DNA of 64,000 nucleotides, taken from Beroe forskalii. Lineage: Eukaryota > Ctenophora > Nuda > Beroida > Beroidae. A program made the position numbers and the translations under genes. A model generated the notes under the pieces. That model searched no databases. It was not told the DNA's origin and saw only the letters and a list, made by a program, of their open reading frames with translations. Below, in pieces: positions 12,948-25,794 of this stretch (positions within the stretch are counted from its first letter, which is position 1; the number at the start of each line of letters is the position of its first letter). Location: contig WFMF01000638.1 in NCBI GenBank assembly GCA_011033025.1, forward strand, positions 1 to 64,000, written 5' to 3'.

Positions 12948-14007
12948 GAAATTTTTAAAAGAGTGCACTACCATAAGATAAGATACCACATCCAGTACAA
13001 AAGGGTAGCTCAAATTTTTTGGCTTTATTCTGCATCCAAAAACAGTTTCTGATTCATGAGTTAAAATTCACTAGTTCACTGAACGCTTGAGTTCATATGC
13101 TGATTAATCTGTGAGTTGTCATATACTCACATATTGTTCAAGTAATTGTTTTCCATTTCATACCCCCTCCCTCTCCTCTGTCAGCATTGGGTTTTAACTA
13201 GCCTCCCACCTGACGTTGGGTTACCCCCAGACCAAAAATGTACTACTTGGGTTAGAAATATAGTAGATGAAAAATCCCAAAATTTTTGCTGACATAACCT
13301 TGACTCCCTTCCTCCTGTCAGCTTCTGTCAGTATTTGGAAATCCCTTAAATCCTCTGCTGCTGAGGTAATAGATGTGATGGCTTCTCAATTTGAATTAAT
13401 CATGGTTATAACAAAATATTTGAGCTGCAATAATGAATTCTGCATGATCCTACTAAGCTGAAATACAAGTTTTCCACACTTTGGACATTGCATGGTTGTG
13501 CTCTAGGGAAAATTGTAATAACACATTTTACCTCACTTGGTTGATTGTTAAACTTTTTAAGGCCTCAGAGGCCATTGTTACTTATAAATGTGGAATCAGC
13601 TTGTTATTTTCTATTCTTGGGGGTAAAGGTAACAATCTCTAGGACTGAAATGCACATTTTCACCTGCATCGCTCAAGCCGCGTTTTATTTTTTTCGACAA
13701 TATCTCAGAAACTAAAGGTTTTGGGACCCTGGAAACCTCGTCCGCCCAACATAATTTGACAATTGCGGTCATTTTGAGGTGCTCATGGAGGTCTGTATCT
13801 CATTCAGAAGCTGAGATATCCTATTTTGAACATATGCGCCAACACGCCAGAGGGGAATTTGAAAAAAATCATATTTGCCCCACTCAGATTTTAGTAAACT
13901 TTTTTATGTGACCTCAGGGGGCCCAATGGGAACTTATCCAGATGAAATCAGCTTGTTATTTTCGATTTTAATTTCAGCCCATTTTTATGCAAAAATCCGT
14001 TGGACTA
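12948..14007. other. spacer between duplication copies
   Basis: No counterpart elsewhere in the window. The open frame at 13267-13461 has no recognisable domain and is judged chance. Nothing else was seen. Confidence 0.5.
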
Positions 14008-15065
14008 ATATAAGACGCCAGGCGGTGTAAGGCAATGCAAGATAAATGTAACCTACTATTTCGACTATTTCATGGTTATCACTCTGGGAGCTCCCAGATC
14101 GATTGTTTCCGCGAGCAACCTCAATCCTGAGCGAGGCAATAATATTTAGTCCAATGTACATATTTTTTTACAATTGAATATTCAATCAAACATCTCCTTT
14201 TGCAAAAAATATGAGCGAAATGATCCGTCGACTTTTCAACGTCTCAAGGTTGAAATAACTGGCGTGACAACGGTCTGATACTTCAACATGGCATACACAT
14301 ATACCCTCCTAAAGCAGTTTACTTGAGAAACAAAGACATCATCAAATGAAACAAGTTCAAGGTGGTTTTATCGTTCTCCATTGATCGAATATAAAAACGC
14401 ACACAAAGCGTGTCCGCGCAAAATGGCAAGCGCGCGAGCAATTGTGTGCGTTTATCCAATGATCATTTCATTCGATCGACGGGGAGGGATGCTGGAGCCG
14501 GATAATATAGTATGCACCACTAAACACAGGGGGTTTTGAGCGGAGGGCAGATATTTGGTCCATCAAGCACAGCATAATACATTCGTACCCCTCAAAAAAG
14601 AAGAGAAAGCTGGTGACACATTCAAAACATATTCCACGAAAAAACGAAACATGTATAGTAGGTACGCTCATATATGCGCCTCTTGAGTCTTGAAGGGACA
14701 CCTTTCAACTGAAATGACAGCAGCTAAAACAAATGAGGGGGCACAGAAAAAGAAAGGTTGACCATATATAATAAATTAGAAAAAAAGTGACCATTATAAA
14801 TATTAGAAGAGCTCTTTTTAACACAGCTATGCAGTTTTTGAACATTCTTCTGAATTCTGGTGTCTTAAAGCAAAACGGGGCAGAATGAAGATAAAATGCA
14901 GGTGCCAAAATAGGCCGTTCGAATTCAGCAAAGAAACAATCCAACACGTGATAATGACGTCACTCTCAACTGCATTTATCTGTGTCAAGATAACTCTCAG
15001 AGAAGGTAACATAGACTTGTTATTGTCAGGTACGTACTAGATTTCCCACCGGTTCATTTGAAAGT

Positions 15066-15112
15066 GACCAATCAGCGTTTGAGTTGAATTTCAACTCGAA
15101 CGCTGATTGGTC
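15066..15112. repeat. double-CCAAT palindrome, copy 4
   Basis: GACCAATCAGCG and CGCTGATTGGTC arms, with GAGTTGA and TCAACTC in the middle. It spans 43 bp (15068-15110) and is more nearly palindromic than its duplicate at 8581. Confidence 0.7.
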
Positions 15113-16495
15113 AATGTCATAACGACTTTGGGCTTGAAGCTAGTGCTGGGGATACAAAACAATGGGAGATAACTAAGAACAGTGACGTTGTTGGTCTGAG
15201 CATTGAACTATAACATCCACTACTTGTATACTTCAAAGCATGCATGTATGCATTTTTATTATATACGTCTCATCATAGCACACCGTAGTGAGTTGGTGAC
15301 GTCATTATCATAGAAAGCCAGAAGGGGAGCTGAGAAAATTGGTTAAGAGCTCCCGGGTATTATCACGAATGAAGCCTGGAGATCACCGTAATGCTGTGGA
15401 TAAGAATGAACTCATTTAAAGCTGAAAACAGCAAAGTCAATCAAAGATTCGACAGAGACGACATATTTTAAAGTTCAGAGAAGTGATTACATTTGCATAT
15501 TCAAATCCAATTGATGACAGATAGTTTACAATTTATTGAAAGGTAAAGCAGTCAAGCGTTGCTTTGAATTCCATTTCAACATGAATTCAGGGCTGCGAGT
15601 TTCAGTACAGTAAACTTCAGCTGTTATAGAATGAAACATTCATATTTGTTATCAAATAGCTTCAATCAGTTGGATATCAAGAATAAACTTTTAAAATCGA
15701 AGATTCGTGGCACTTATTGCTCTTTGACTCAATATTCATTGGCTATTTTCATATGTCTGTACCCTTACTTTCTATTCCTTGTTTAGAAGGCCGTAGAGCG
15801 AGGCAGCGAGCGCATCCCCTAAGTTCGCCATTTTGAGGCTCCAATAAAAATCCCAAGATTTTAAAATAAGAACGAGAAGAATCAAGACTTCTAGAAAATA
15901 GAAGATTTGAAGTGCGATTTAAGCGATAGAGGAGTCTGAATTTATAACGATGTAGCCATATATAACAACTCCATGACGCATTACTACCACAAGAGGAGTA
16001 CAACAAGAGGAGTACAATATACATTAGTATTCAGCAGCACCCGTGTGGTGCATGTATACACTATCAGTATACACTATCAGTCTATTAAAGGGGACTACAC
16101 GCTATGTGGTTAAGTCACTCTGATATAACATATCCCCCTTTCTATTTTTCTAGGAAATATTGAATCATGACCAGGTTCAAGATTTGTTGCCTCTTAATGA
16201 AACCACAATGTTGGGGACTTAAATTGGCCATTTTGCTACACTTTCGATAGAAATTATATCGAAAGTTGACGCGCGATCATTAAATTTTTGGTTCAACATA
16301 ACTTGATAGTTGATATATATGGGCCACATGGTGACGCTCCAGTGAGTTCATCTTAAAGCTCTAGACAGTAAACCAGCCAAACAGCAAAGATACGCACTGT
16401 CGCTACCTACTGGGAAACTGATAATGTATTATATAATACCTCCCAGGCCTCTGCAAAAGATGCAGTGTAAGTTTATCCGCAGGACGCCATGACTC

Positions 16496-16542
16496 GACCA
16501 ATCAGTGAGCAGTATCATATGAATACTGCGTTCTGATTGGTC
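16496..16542. repeat. double-CCAAT palindrome, copy 5
   Basis: CGACCAATCAGTGAG and TTCTGATTGGTC, spanning 43 bp (16498-16540). It is the duplicate of 9918 and has kept the spacing despite substitutions in the centre. Confidence 0.55.
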
Positions 16543-17915
16543 AATCATCCAAGCGCGGAGGGTAAATAGTCCTCCAAGCTGCAGCTGCCCACACAAGCAT
16601 CCCTCAGAGCAACTCTAGCGTACATTATATTCCTGCAAACAGGTCTAAACTGAAGGTCACGTGATATACCACAGTAGGGTCACGTGATACCAGCTGACGC
16701 CTCTGATTGGTTAAAAGAGCCATGACGTCACAGATTCCGATACATTTGATTGGTGGAGTGGTGGAGGTGGAGGACTCTAGTGGAACCTCTAGTGAGTGGC
16801 CTGATTAATCAAATCAATTAATTATATTGTACACCAGCAGCAGCAGTAGGGGACAACAACTGAGGTACTGATGGAAACCAATGGAAACGCTTGCTTTCGT
16901 CACGTGCTCATGTTGGTAGCCAATGGAAACGCTTGATTTTCGACACGTGTCCTCTGGAGCGAACTGTAGGGCCCTGCTTTCCCATTCAAGTGATTGATAT
17001 ACCAGTTTGATAAAAAATTAACAATTGCAGGTGATAGTCTGCGTAGAGCAAGTGACCAGAGAGCTTAGCTACAGAGAAAGGAGATAAAATTCTGCATCAA
17101 ATGAGTACGCGCAAAATAAACTGTGCCATAAGAAAAAAGCCCCATGACAACCGACCCTGAAACGTAACGGTTCCGGTTTGGATCATATTATGTTGGCATG
17201 TCAAGTAGTCCAATGTCCATCTACATGATATAGAAAAGGGCAGATATTTAAATAAACCATCTATACGGAATACGCGTGTATGATTACATTAACTCGTATA
17301 GTATGCTTTTACTAAATACGTCAATACACTGTACTAATATAAGTTTGCATTCGTGAACCAATAATACAAAAATTCAATGAAATATGGAAATGATAAAATT
17401 TGCTCTTCATTCTTTCATGGGCCACAACCGCGCAACGAAATTCAAAAACAACCAGTCATCAATCCTTATAACCGGTTCAAAATCATAAACCACTTAAACA
17501 CGACACATAATCACGATAAACATCACCAAACAATCAAAACAAAAAAGCGGATAAAACACAAAATATCTATAATATTTATACCAAAACGCGCGCGCTTAGA
17601 AATTATATAAATATACCCACACTACCGTGCTCTATCTCAATCTGCTGTTAGCTCTTCTATCCGAATGACTACTCCACAAGTCGTACGCATGAAATTATAG
17701 TAGGTGACCGGGGCAGTGACATCAGTCTCAGGGCTCACAATGATGAATAGGCAACGTAGAATGGCGTGTTCTCCATGCGTAGTCTATATATACATATATA
17801 TATATACATATATACGATATTTAATATATAAATTATATACCTTACCCAAATCTATATAACACTAGCTGTGGCATTAGTGCACACATAAACCAGGCACGAA
17901 AAAATTGGCGGCGTG

Positions 17916-17958
17916 GCGTCATCAATTCTCCATTCTAAACCATGACAATGACGTCACT
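17916..17958 (-). repeat. CRE-type dispersed motif, copy 4
   Basis: Duplicate of 12666: AGTGACGTCATTGTCA, GGTTTAGAATGG, AATTGATGACGC on the minus strand. Confidence 0.65.
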
Positions 17959-18275
17959 TCCAACCGTAGATCAATAGCTCGCGGGACTCACACCGCGAGG
18001 ACAGCCTGCTCCAGTGAAGGGGGCACGCCGAAATTCTGAAAGGGGGCACGCCACTGAAGGGAGCAGTGGCCAATGAAAGATCATGTCAGCAAGTTAATAT
18101 TTTAGGGAACAAATCGATTGTGTTAGAATAGGATACCTACATGAATATTGATTGTATTCAGTAGGTTTCTAGCGCGTGAAAAGAGTATTTATGTGCATCA
18201 GATTGACGAAATTGATTTCGTAAGTTTCAGTTGGAACTCAACTATTAAGTTAAAGAATGCTGACTGAAGAGAAAA

Positions 18276-18587
18276 ATGCCTTATATGGCAAAACGCCAAG
18301 GTGCCGTGCATGACTTCTCTACGAATTTTAAGAGTTTCAATTTGATTAAAACGTCTAAATTATTCAATTTTAGAGTAAGCATAAAAATTAAATCATATTG
18401 TAGGCATGAAATTTGTTATGCAAACGCTGCCACATCAATGAAAATTAGGAATTCTTACTTAAGAAGTGCAAAAGAACATGCGAACCAAATTAAAAAGCAT
18501 TTAACGTACAAATCTTGTGATTTATTATTAAAGAAATATAATATTCCTCTTGGCATATATAAAATTTTGAGAACTGTGCATGAATAA
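18276..18587 (+). CDS. hypothetical 103-aa open frame, doubtful
   Basis: An ATG-initiated frame rich in Lys, Ser and Asn. It begins just after the right end of duplication copy 2 and ends 12 bp before a CRE-type motif. No signal peptide, membrane segment or known domain is visible. The C-terminal half (for example SLRSAKEHANQIKKH-like spacing of basic residues) could form helices. It may be a chance frame or a transposon remnant. Confidence 0.12.
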   Translation: MPYMAKRQGAVHDFSTNFKSFNLIKTSKLFNFRVSIKIKSYCRHEICYANAATSMKIRNSYLRSAKEHANQIKKHLTYKSCDLLLKKYNIPLGIYKILRTVHE

Positions 18588-18599
18588 TAGGTGGTTGAA

Positions 18600-18642
18600 A
18601 GTGACGTCATTATCAGGGTTTAGGATGGCTAATTGATGACGC
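18600..18642 (+). repeat. CRE-type dispersed motif, copy 5
   Basis: AGTGACGTCATTATCA, GGGTTTAGGATGG, then AATTGATGACGC. This is the most complete plus-strand copy and is preceded by GTTGAA, as in the copy at 56253. Confidence 0.7.
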
Positions 18643-18699
18643 GTATCTCCACAGCTTGGCACACATTACCACTGTGGCTCCAAACCCGTGTCATATGAC

Positions 18700-18915
18700 A
18701 GGAACACCTGTACTTACACAAACTACTTACACATGCAGGCCACTTACACAAACTACTTACACATGCAAGCCATTTACACAAACTACTTACACATGTAAAA
18801 CATTTATACATGACAACCACTTACACATGCAAACAATTTACACATGCAGACGATTTACACGTGCAAACAATTTACACATGCAAACAGTTTACACATGCAA
18901 ATAATTTACACATGC
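18700..18915. repeat. minisatellite of ACTTACACATGCA units
   Basis: About a dozen copies of an 18-bp unit related to CAATTTACACATGCAAA, with early copies as CACTTACACAAACTA. Open frames on both strands across it are repeat artefacts. Confidence 0.85.
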
Positions 18916-21745
18916 AGATTTTAGTCACGTTAAATTCACCATTTCATATTCAATGACGAAATAACGCATCGATTATTTCACACAAAAGCTTATACTAAAC
19001 ATTGAAAGAAAGAGTAGAGATTCTTGACGCAATGTTTTAGCCAGGGTCTAAAATCTTCAGTAAGAGATAGGATGGGATTGCATTTTATATGGAATGTGTT
19101 ATTGAGGAATGTAGCAGAGGCAAGGATGTGAAATATGAATCTTTTCCCAGTTGACGAGTCTCCCAAGATCTACTTAAGAATGCATTACACATCCTGAAGA
19201 AAACAACAGACACGCACCAAGGCAATGCTTTGGCAAAGTCAGGAGAAATGCTGGACAGAAAATAAAATGTAAGGATTTCCCTTAGAAATATATTCTCGAG
19301 AATATCAGGGATGCTTTTGGTTTTGGATTCATGAAATACTAAATTAATAGCACCTACGTCATTGCCCCCGCGTGAATGGGTACATTAACAATGCTAAATG
19401 CCCGGATTGCATTTTACAGATGAGATCGTCAAAAATCGGGCCTTTACACTCGATCAGTGCTGATCGGCGACGATTGCAATGTGCTCATGATCTGCCTGTC
19501 ACATCGTACTTTAGACTAGGAGTGGCATCCAGAAGAGACAATATGATTCCTTGAAATCACTACGTGTCCCTGACGCCAAATATATATGTAAAGTACCGGT
19601 ACACATTCAGGTTTTCTTTAAAATTGACGAACATTGATTGACAAACAACGAACAATTGCTAAATTTGGCGTTATATCCCCATTTGGTTTCTCGTTGGTTT
19701 CGCAATGAATTGAGTGTAGCCTGGGATAGATTGGTCAACTCTCAGGGATTGGATCGACGCAAATTGGCTGGAAGTTTGCAGCTATTGGCTTATTGGGGCT
19801 TAGGTGGATGAATGGCATATATCGACCGAAGCTTCGGCCGATTGATGATCAATAGATTGTTTGATCAAATAGTTCGAATATGTACTGTACGCGCGCCGCG
19901 CTGCGCGCTAAATTAGAATGCTCACAGCAAATGATGATCTGGGAAAAATGCAAAATTCCGCGCGCTACATACAAGACTGGTAAATTACTAAATATAAGTC
20001 ATCGGCCACACAATATCAGTTAACATCTGCTAGGCCGTGTTAAATTGCTTGAAAGTTATACATAATTGAACAGCCCCAACGCATAGGATATGCAATCGTT
20101 ATACTGTGATATGCTACGCAAATCAAAATATAACCAGTTATGCAAGCGCCACAATATATGCGATTAAAATTCTGCATATATTACATATGTGATGTTTATA
20201 ATGACAGCCAACGTCAATCCTTATAAGGCGAAGATTACACACAAATGATACAACTCAGTAGCAACAATTTTGTACATTTTATCGATACACTGCTGAGTCA
20301 AATGGAATGTATATAAAATGACCTACCGTTCTTAAAAATACGCGGAATTAAGAACATGGTGTATATGCACATGAATATTATGTACGTGTCAGCAAAGATT
20401 ATGGTTTATGCAACGTGCTAAATTATGGTATTTTGTGTACTTTATGCGTGTACGTGTCTATTCAAATGTGTCTATTTAAACTTGTATATAGTGCTTACTG
20501 TGTCTGTCTTGGTGTGCGTACGTGAATGTAGGTATTAAGTGTATCACGGAAATACATACAATACAGTCTGTCTGCGCAAAGACACATATTTTGTGTTTTC
20601 ACTCCTTCAGGTTTATAGCACTATGTAGGTATATACAGTAATACTAACGTGGGTATTATATATACTATATACCTATGTGACATTACTCATCACTTGAGCA
20701 AGGAGCTGAACTTAGAGCCGTCTCGTCAAAAATATGTATGTGTTTAGCAAATAGCATAATGATGGGAGCTACGTCAGTATTGAAACGTGGTTGGTTTTAA
20801 GTTATTTTTGTCAACTGCACAGGGATAATTTGGCAAAAGTTGACGTAATCTCGATTCGATCTAACCAAGAAGTAACTTTGTATCGTCATAGAAACGTGAA
20901 TTCTTGACTTTCCAAGGTGCCAATTTAGCCCTTTCGGCTTTCACTCTTTCAATAATCATGTTTGGTGGAATGAATTCAAAATGAATGAAGTCTGTAATTT
21001 GTTATTGAAGAATAATTAAGGTATTTATTACTGAAGCGACTTACCCAATTCCGAACCAATCCATGGTGATACTCTGTACTTCTTCTCTCCTTCTTACATA
21101 GACCTATAAGAAGTACACTTTTATTTAACTTATTAAGTTATTGAGTAATTGGCTTTTCTTTAATTAACCGGCCTTTAGCATTAAAGACAAAACGACTCTG
21201 AAATTTTGTCCATAAGGCCGGTTATGAAAGGGCCGTTAAATAAAGGTACAGTAAGGTCAATATGGTACATCATCAAATTAATACTTTAATATTCGTTCGT
21301 GATTTGAGTAAAAGAGAACGATACATTCATTCCCTTATTCCGCTTTGATTTGGGAACTCAACAGGAATTAAGAATAAAACAATAATCGGCATGTTGCTAG
21401 GGAGCGTTGTCTTGATTCTCCCTGGTCAGCACATGAATTATGTGACGTCATTATCACAGATTAGCGTGACTAAATTAGAGAAGTTCAGCCACTTATTGTT
21501 TGTAAGACACCTCTAATGTCCCCTTCATGCACTTACAGACACAGTAATGCATCTTAATGCTTCTTGATAAGTGCTAAAAGCATCATCACACGACAAATTC
21601 ACTGGCCGCTGTTTCAAAAAATTCTTCATTTCATCTTGTTGGTACAACAATTCTTCGAACGTCTGCCTTGTTTCATATTCACATTTTGTTGAACGCAACT
21701 CCACTGGAACAACTCCAAAGAGTAAACCAGTGAAGTATTTACACC
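18916..21745. other. non-coding stretch upstream of the PAN-kringle gene
   Basis: AT-rich and without supported exons. It holds a perfect 12-bp palindrome CCGAAGCTTCGG (about 19828), a GGCCGGTTA-type repeat (21170-21250) and a partial CRE motif (GTGACGTCATTATCA near 21440) about 300 bp before the gene's ATG. The partial CRE could act in its promoter; that is inference from position only. Confidence 0.5.
21170..21250. repeat. GGCCGGTTA-type dispersed repeat, copy 1
   Basis: Contains TTTTGTCCATAAGGCCGG, TTATGAAAGGGCCG and TTAAATAAAGGTA. The same series (TTTTGTCCAAAAGGCGG, GGGGCCGTTTAAATTAAAGG) occurs at about 63200-63320. Confidence 0.55.
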
Positions 21746-24700
21746 ATGTATCCTTTGCTACTTCTCCTCATCAGCACCTTCACCTCCCGTGTTTGGTGCG
21801 GCTACCCTCCCGGCTACTACCTCAGAACAGGGGCTCCGGGAGCGACTTTCTTTCCCCCACAGCCCCCTGGATTTTTAACCGAAATCCCGGCTGCAAAGTT
21901 CACCCCTCCCCCTGAGACAATTATTCCACACCCGCCCGGTATATAACTTTAACTTTAAACTTTACAACACTACTTCATACAATGAAATTCGAGGATTATA
22001 TTAGTGGGAAGTGTGAGAGTTGGATCTGTAATAGATGGATTATACAATTATACCTAGCATCAAGGGAGAGGGGGTCTTCAAATGAATATATGCATCATTT
22101 TATTGTAACAAGTACAACTACTTTAACTATACTCCAAATAACCTAACTGAGCAATTTCTCAGCGGTGTGCGGTGAGCTTTGGAAGGGAGGTTGCGAAGAG
22201 ACAAATTTCCTTCCTGGCCTCACCAGCGAGTACACTGTGAAATCAGAGGGCGTCGATGTGACGGACTGCCGGCAACAATGCGAGAAGATCGAGGATTGTG
22301 CACTCTTTGCAGTGGAGAAAACGCTGAATTTCGATTTGGTTCACTGTCATTTCTTTACTGCAGCAGCGCTGGAGAAGTGTACCTTTAACTACATGCCGGA
22401 CATCTATACTATGTACAGTGTGACAGAATGCCTTGATCAAAGTAAGTACTTTCCTCTTCTGTTTCCTTTACCTCTTCATTCCACATTCTGTTTTGTTCCA
22501 GTTTAATGCCAGTCAATGACTGGCAGAACACTGGCAGCCAGTGTTCTTCCAGTCAATAGTTTGGTGAGCAATCAATGTGAGAGAACTTTTTCCACGAGTG
22601 AACGAGTTATTAGGTGTATTTCAAAAGTCAATCAATTCACCATTTCACTCTAGTAAGAGCGTGATTACCAGTAAACTAGTTCATCACACTTTTTATCACA
22701 TTATTCCAGTGTACATTGTACATTCTAGCGTACCAAATGTGTAAATAAATCAGTGTGTTTCCTTCAGGTGACGCAAGGACCACTGGAGATTGCTTCAAAG
22801 GTGACGGGTCCTCATACAGAGGGAAAGTTAATACAACTGTAGATGGTTTCACGTGCCAGAAGTGGAGCGAACAATCACCAGTTTCCCATCAGTATACCCC
22901 GGAAATGTACGTATACAAATAGCATGACAGTTTTTAACTAACATTATGGACATGAACCCCCCTTGGGAGTGTAGGACTGTAGGAGTAGTTGGTACCAATA
23001 CGTCTACGCTCTACATACTTATATTGGATGTTTTTCGCATTTCATGCAACGAAGCAACCGGCACAATTCGAATGAGCCAAGTTTGGTACTTTCTAGCACT
23101 ATAACTTACTAGTGGCAATATCCAGTAGTACTATAGCCACCCTTTTGATAAACTTGACTCCCAGGTATCCTGACAGTGGACTTGAGGAGAACTACTGTAG
23201 GAACCCGGACGGAGTGAGGGAGACTCCTTGGTGCCACACGACCAATGGGATGAGAACGACCTCCTGTGGAATTCCACCTTGTGAACTGGAAGCCAGCAGA
23301 CTTCAGGGCAACCTTTCCTCAGTCGATGCAACAGGTAAGAGAAGTACCCATATTCCATAATTATCATTTACTGCAAACATCATCGAGGTTTTAATTACCT
23401 ATACTTAAAAGCTGTTTTAAATTCTCAATCTTCAGCATCATGAGATCAGAATATTCTTCTTCGTGTATCTATAATGTATTATCAGCATGTTTTATTCTTC
23501 TTAGCATTATGAATAGTACTGTGTATTTATTTACAGAGCAATCGGTTATAATAACACCATACATGGCACTCCAGTCAAGCGACAGAGGTTAGTGATTTTT
23601 TCAAGTTAATAACAATCTTTATCATCGAGCATTGCTCAGATCAATAATTCCGAATGCCATTGAGTCCAGGGCCCCAGGGGTGGATCTTTAATGGACTTTT
23701 TGGGGATGGGGGGTCACAACCCCCAAATCTTCTGCTGTGGGGTTGTAGCTAAAGATAGTGGGGTGGTCGATTTCAGTTCTCAAGTTTTCAACGAAAAATT
23801 GTAAAAGAAGTTCGTCTAAAGGTCAGGCTAATTGTCTCCATTTCCCGAAATTTTTACGGGCTTTGCCTTCCTAAAACTCCCACAAGTGGCTCTGCTCCTG
23901 GATCCCGCTGGGGGCTGTGCCTCCAGACCCCTGCCACAGCTCACTAAGTGACGCTGAGCACTGTTTCGCTTACCACGAACCCCCACTCCCCCAGCTTAGG
24001 TTCACTCCTGGATCAAGTCCAAATTTTTATTAAATAAAACTTAATGATAGGAGGCCAGGAGGGTTACTGGGAATGAACCAGAAACCAGCAGGGATAACTC
24101 ACACAATACATATTCAGGCAGGGGGAGGGGTGTTTCAAATGATAATAGCGAGTACAGCTACGGGCTACGGCAAACTTGACTTTAAAAGAACTTAAGGATG
24201 AAATTATGAAAAGTGATTAGGTAAGTAATATGTAAACGATCTCTAAGCAATGTTAGTTTCTTGAAAACCAATTTAATTTTCTAACTTCCTAGAGTCCCAT
24301 TACGCTGGGTACAGCATGGATGGGGACCCTGCAACGTATTCAAGCACAGAAATAGGACCCAATGAATGGATAGGATACTTGTTTGAGAAGCAGTATCACA
24401 TTACCTATGTTGAAATCATATTTCAAGAGAGGTAATTTACTGAATTGACAATGGAAGTGGTTTGATCTGTAGCATTTAATGAATTTGATGACATGAAACA
24501 ATAACTGAACGGCATTTAGATTTTTAACTTTTTAAACGCCTGATAAAAGAAAGATTTTTGTATAGACGTGAACGATCAATCATCAAAGTATTATAATGTA
24601 GATTTGGATTTTAAATGATTGAATATAGATGGTCAGTTAAAACACCGACTTATTAATCAAATATGATTTCAGTGAGACAGCTATAGCTCTTGGTGAATCA

Positions 24701-25645
24701 GTGGTAGATTATTTGGATGTTATGGCAAGAAAAGACTCGTCGGACAGAGAGTAATTTATTTACTTAAATAGTTTACTTAAAGTGTAAAGCTACTGTTGGG
24801 TGGAGAAGTTTGAAAAGCACTAGGTGTATTTAATTCTCAATTGAATAAAAACAATATATATCTAAATAGAGATTTAGTGGTGAAATACATAAATCTACAT
24901 GCCAAATTTTCAGTGTGGAATGGCCAGTTGGAAATCAAAACGATATTGAAGTTGAGTACATAGCACTTCTGGACAAAGAAGAGTGCAATCTTATTTACAA
25001 AACGCCACATGAAGACAAGATTAACCAGACTCGAGTGACATACTCGTGTGAAGCAATCGATTGGTTCTGGTGTGTTTGTTAGGAGCAGTGCAGAGCATCT
25101 GCCCCTCCAGGTTGCAGAACTTACCATTTATGGAGAGCCGTATCATCGCTTCCGATACTCAGGTTGGATATTAAGTTGCATCAAATGACCATTTTTTGGT
25201 GCAAAATCCACAGAGCACACGCCACCACTTACGCGAGTGACGGTGGCAGCTCTCCATTGCAGAGAGCTCTGCTGAGACCAATCTGGCTGCACTCTAGCAA
25301 GCTAGAAACCCCTACCTGGGTGCCAGATGCTGGAACCACCAAATGGCCATGTTGAGTTTAACTTGCTTGATGTACTAACAAGCATCAACTACACATAGCA
25401 AACATGAAAATTTATTGATTCAAAGGTTGCATATACTCATAATTTAGAATAGGATTTCTAGAAATTGCATTTTATATTAGCTGATAAGTGTTTAAGCAGA
25501 TTTAAGTTGTTTCTATATCCTTTTCCTGCGGCTTACAGGTTATGAGCTAAACACAGAGGAAAATGCTAAAAACGACCTTCATTTTCGGTACAATTTGAAG
25601 TTGGATGGTTCATTAAATGATAATGTCATTATCATAAAGGTTTGA
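21746..25645 (+). CDS. secreted PAN/apple-kringle-F5/8C (discoidin) protein
   Basis: Nine exons: 21746-21938, 22163-22441, 22768-22906, 23165-23334, 23537-23587, 24293-24431, 24673-24750, 24914-25162, 25539-25645, all with GT-AG introns in matching phase; about 467 residues. The ATG follows ACACC and opens a signal peptide ([19 protein letters not shown]), then a Pro-rich stretch. Exon 2 is a PAN/apple-like module ([17 protein letters not shown]). Exons 3-4 give a kringle with six cysteines and the marks [24 protein letters not shown]. Exons 5-8 match a coagulation factor 5/8 type C fold ([17 protein letters not shown] near the start, VAELTIYG at the end). Such modules bind proteins or glycans outside the cell. 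Exon 8 is out of frame by one base near 25061. The stop could instead lie in an extra exon after 25715 (splicing AAG to GCATCAATATTAG). Function unknown. Confidence 0.82.
22508..22547. repeat. two back-to-back perfect hairpins in intron 2
   Basis: GCCAGTCA, A, TGACTGGC is followed at once by AGAACACTGGC, A, GCCAGTGTTCT. Both have perfect arms and a one-base centre, and both share the CCAGT core. Confidence 0.75.
23655..24020. repeat. GC-rich block in intron 5, possible transposon relic
   Basis: Sharply more GC-rich than the flanking intron. It runs from GAGTCCAGGGCCCCAGGGG to TCACTCCTGGATCAAGTCC, with G- and C-runs such as CCCGCTGGGGGCTGTGCC typical of non-autonomous DNA elements. A similar CCCCCAAACCCCTGCCC motif lies at about 57618. 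Confidence 0.35.
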
Positions 25646-25794
25646 ATGTAGAAGGTATCATAGAATTCCTATACAGTATTCATTTCTTGAGCTTATGATG
25701 ATGTCCCACTCAATCCCCTCAGGCATCAATATTAGAATAAGTTCATCAACATCAACCAAATGTAATACTAATAACGGTATTTTTTCCCTCCCCA

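Larger units (their letters stand above)
14008..18180 (+). repeat. segmental duplication, copy 2
   Basis: Direct copy of 7499-12947 lacking the 1.38 kb element. At 17360-17375 the sequence passes directly from GTGAACCAATAATACAA to AAATTCAATGAAATATGG, giving the empty-site structure. Small length differences, for example an extended TATA run at 17785-17820, distinguish it from copy 1. Confidence 0.9.

Noticed and set aside
18690..18915. CRISPR-like regular repeats
   Set aside because: Repeat and spacer are not distinct, there are no cas genes and the genome is eukaryotic; it is a minisatellite.
25164..25355. 63-codon frame after the discoidin exon
   Set aside because: It lies in an intron; exon 8 has a GT donor at 25163 and the phase continues at 25539.
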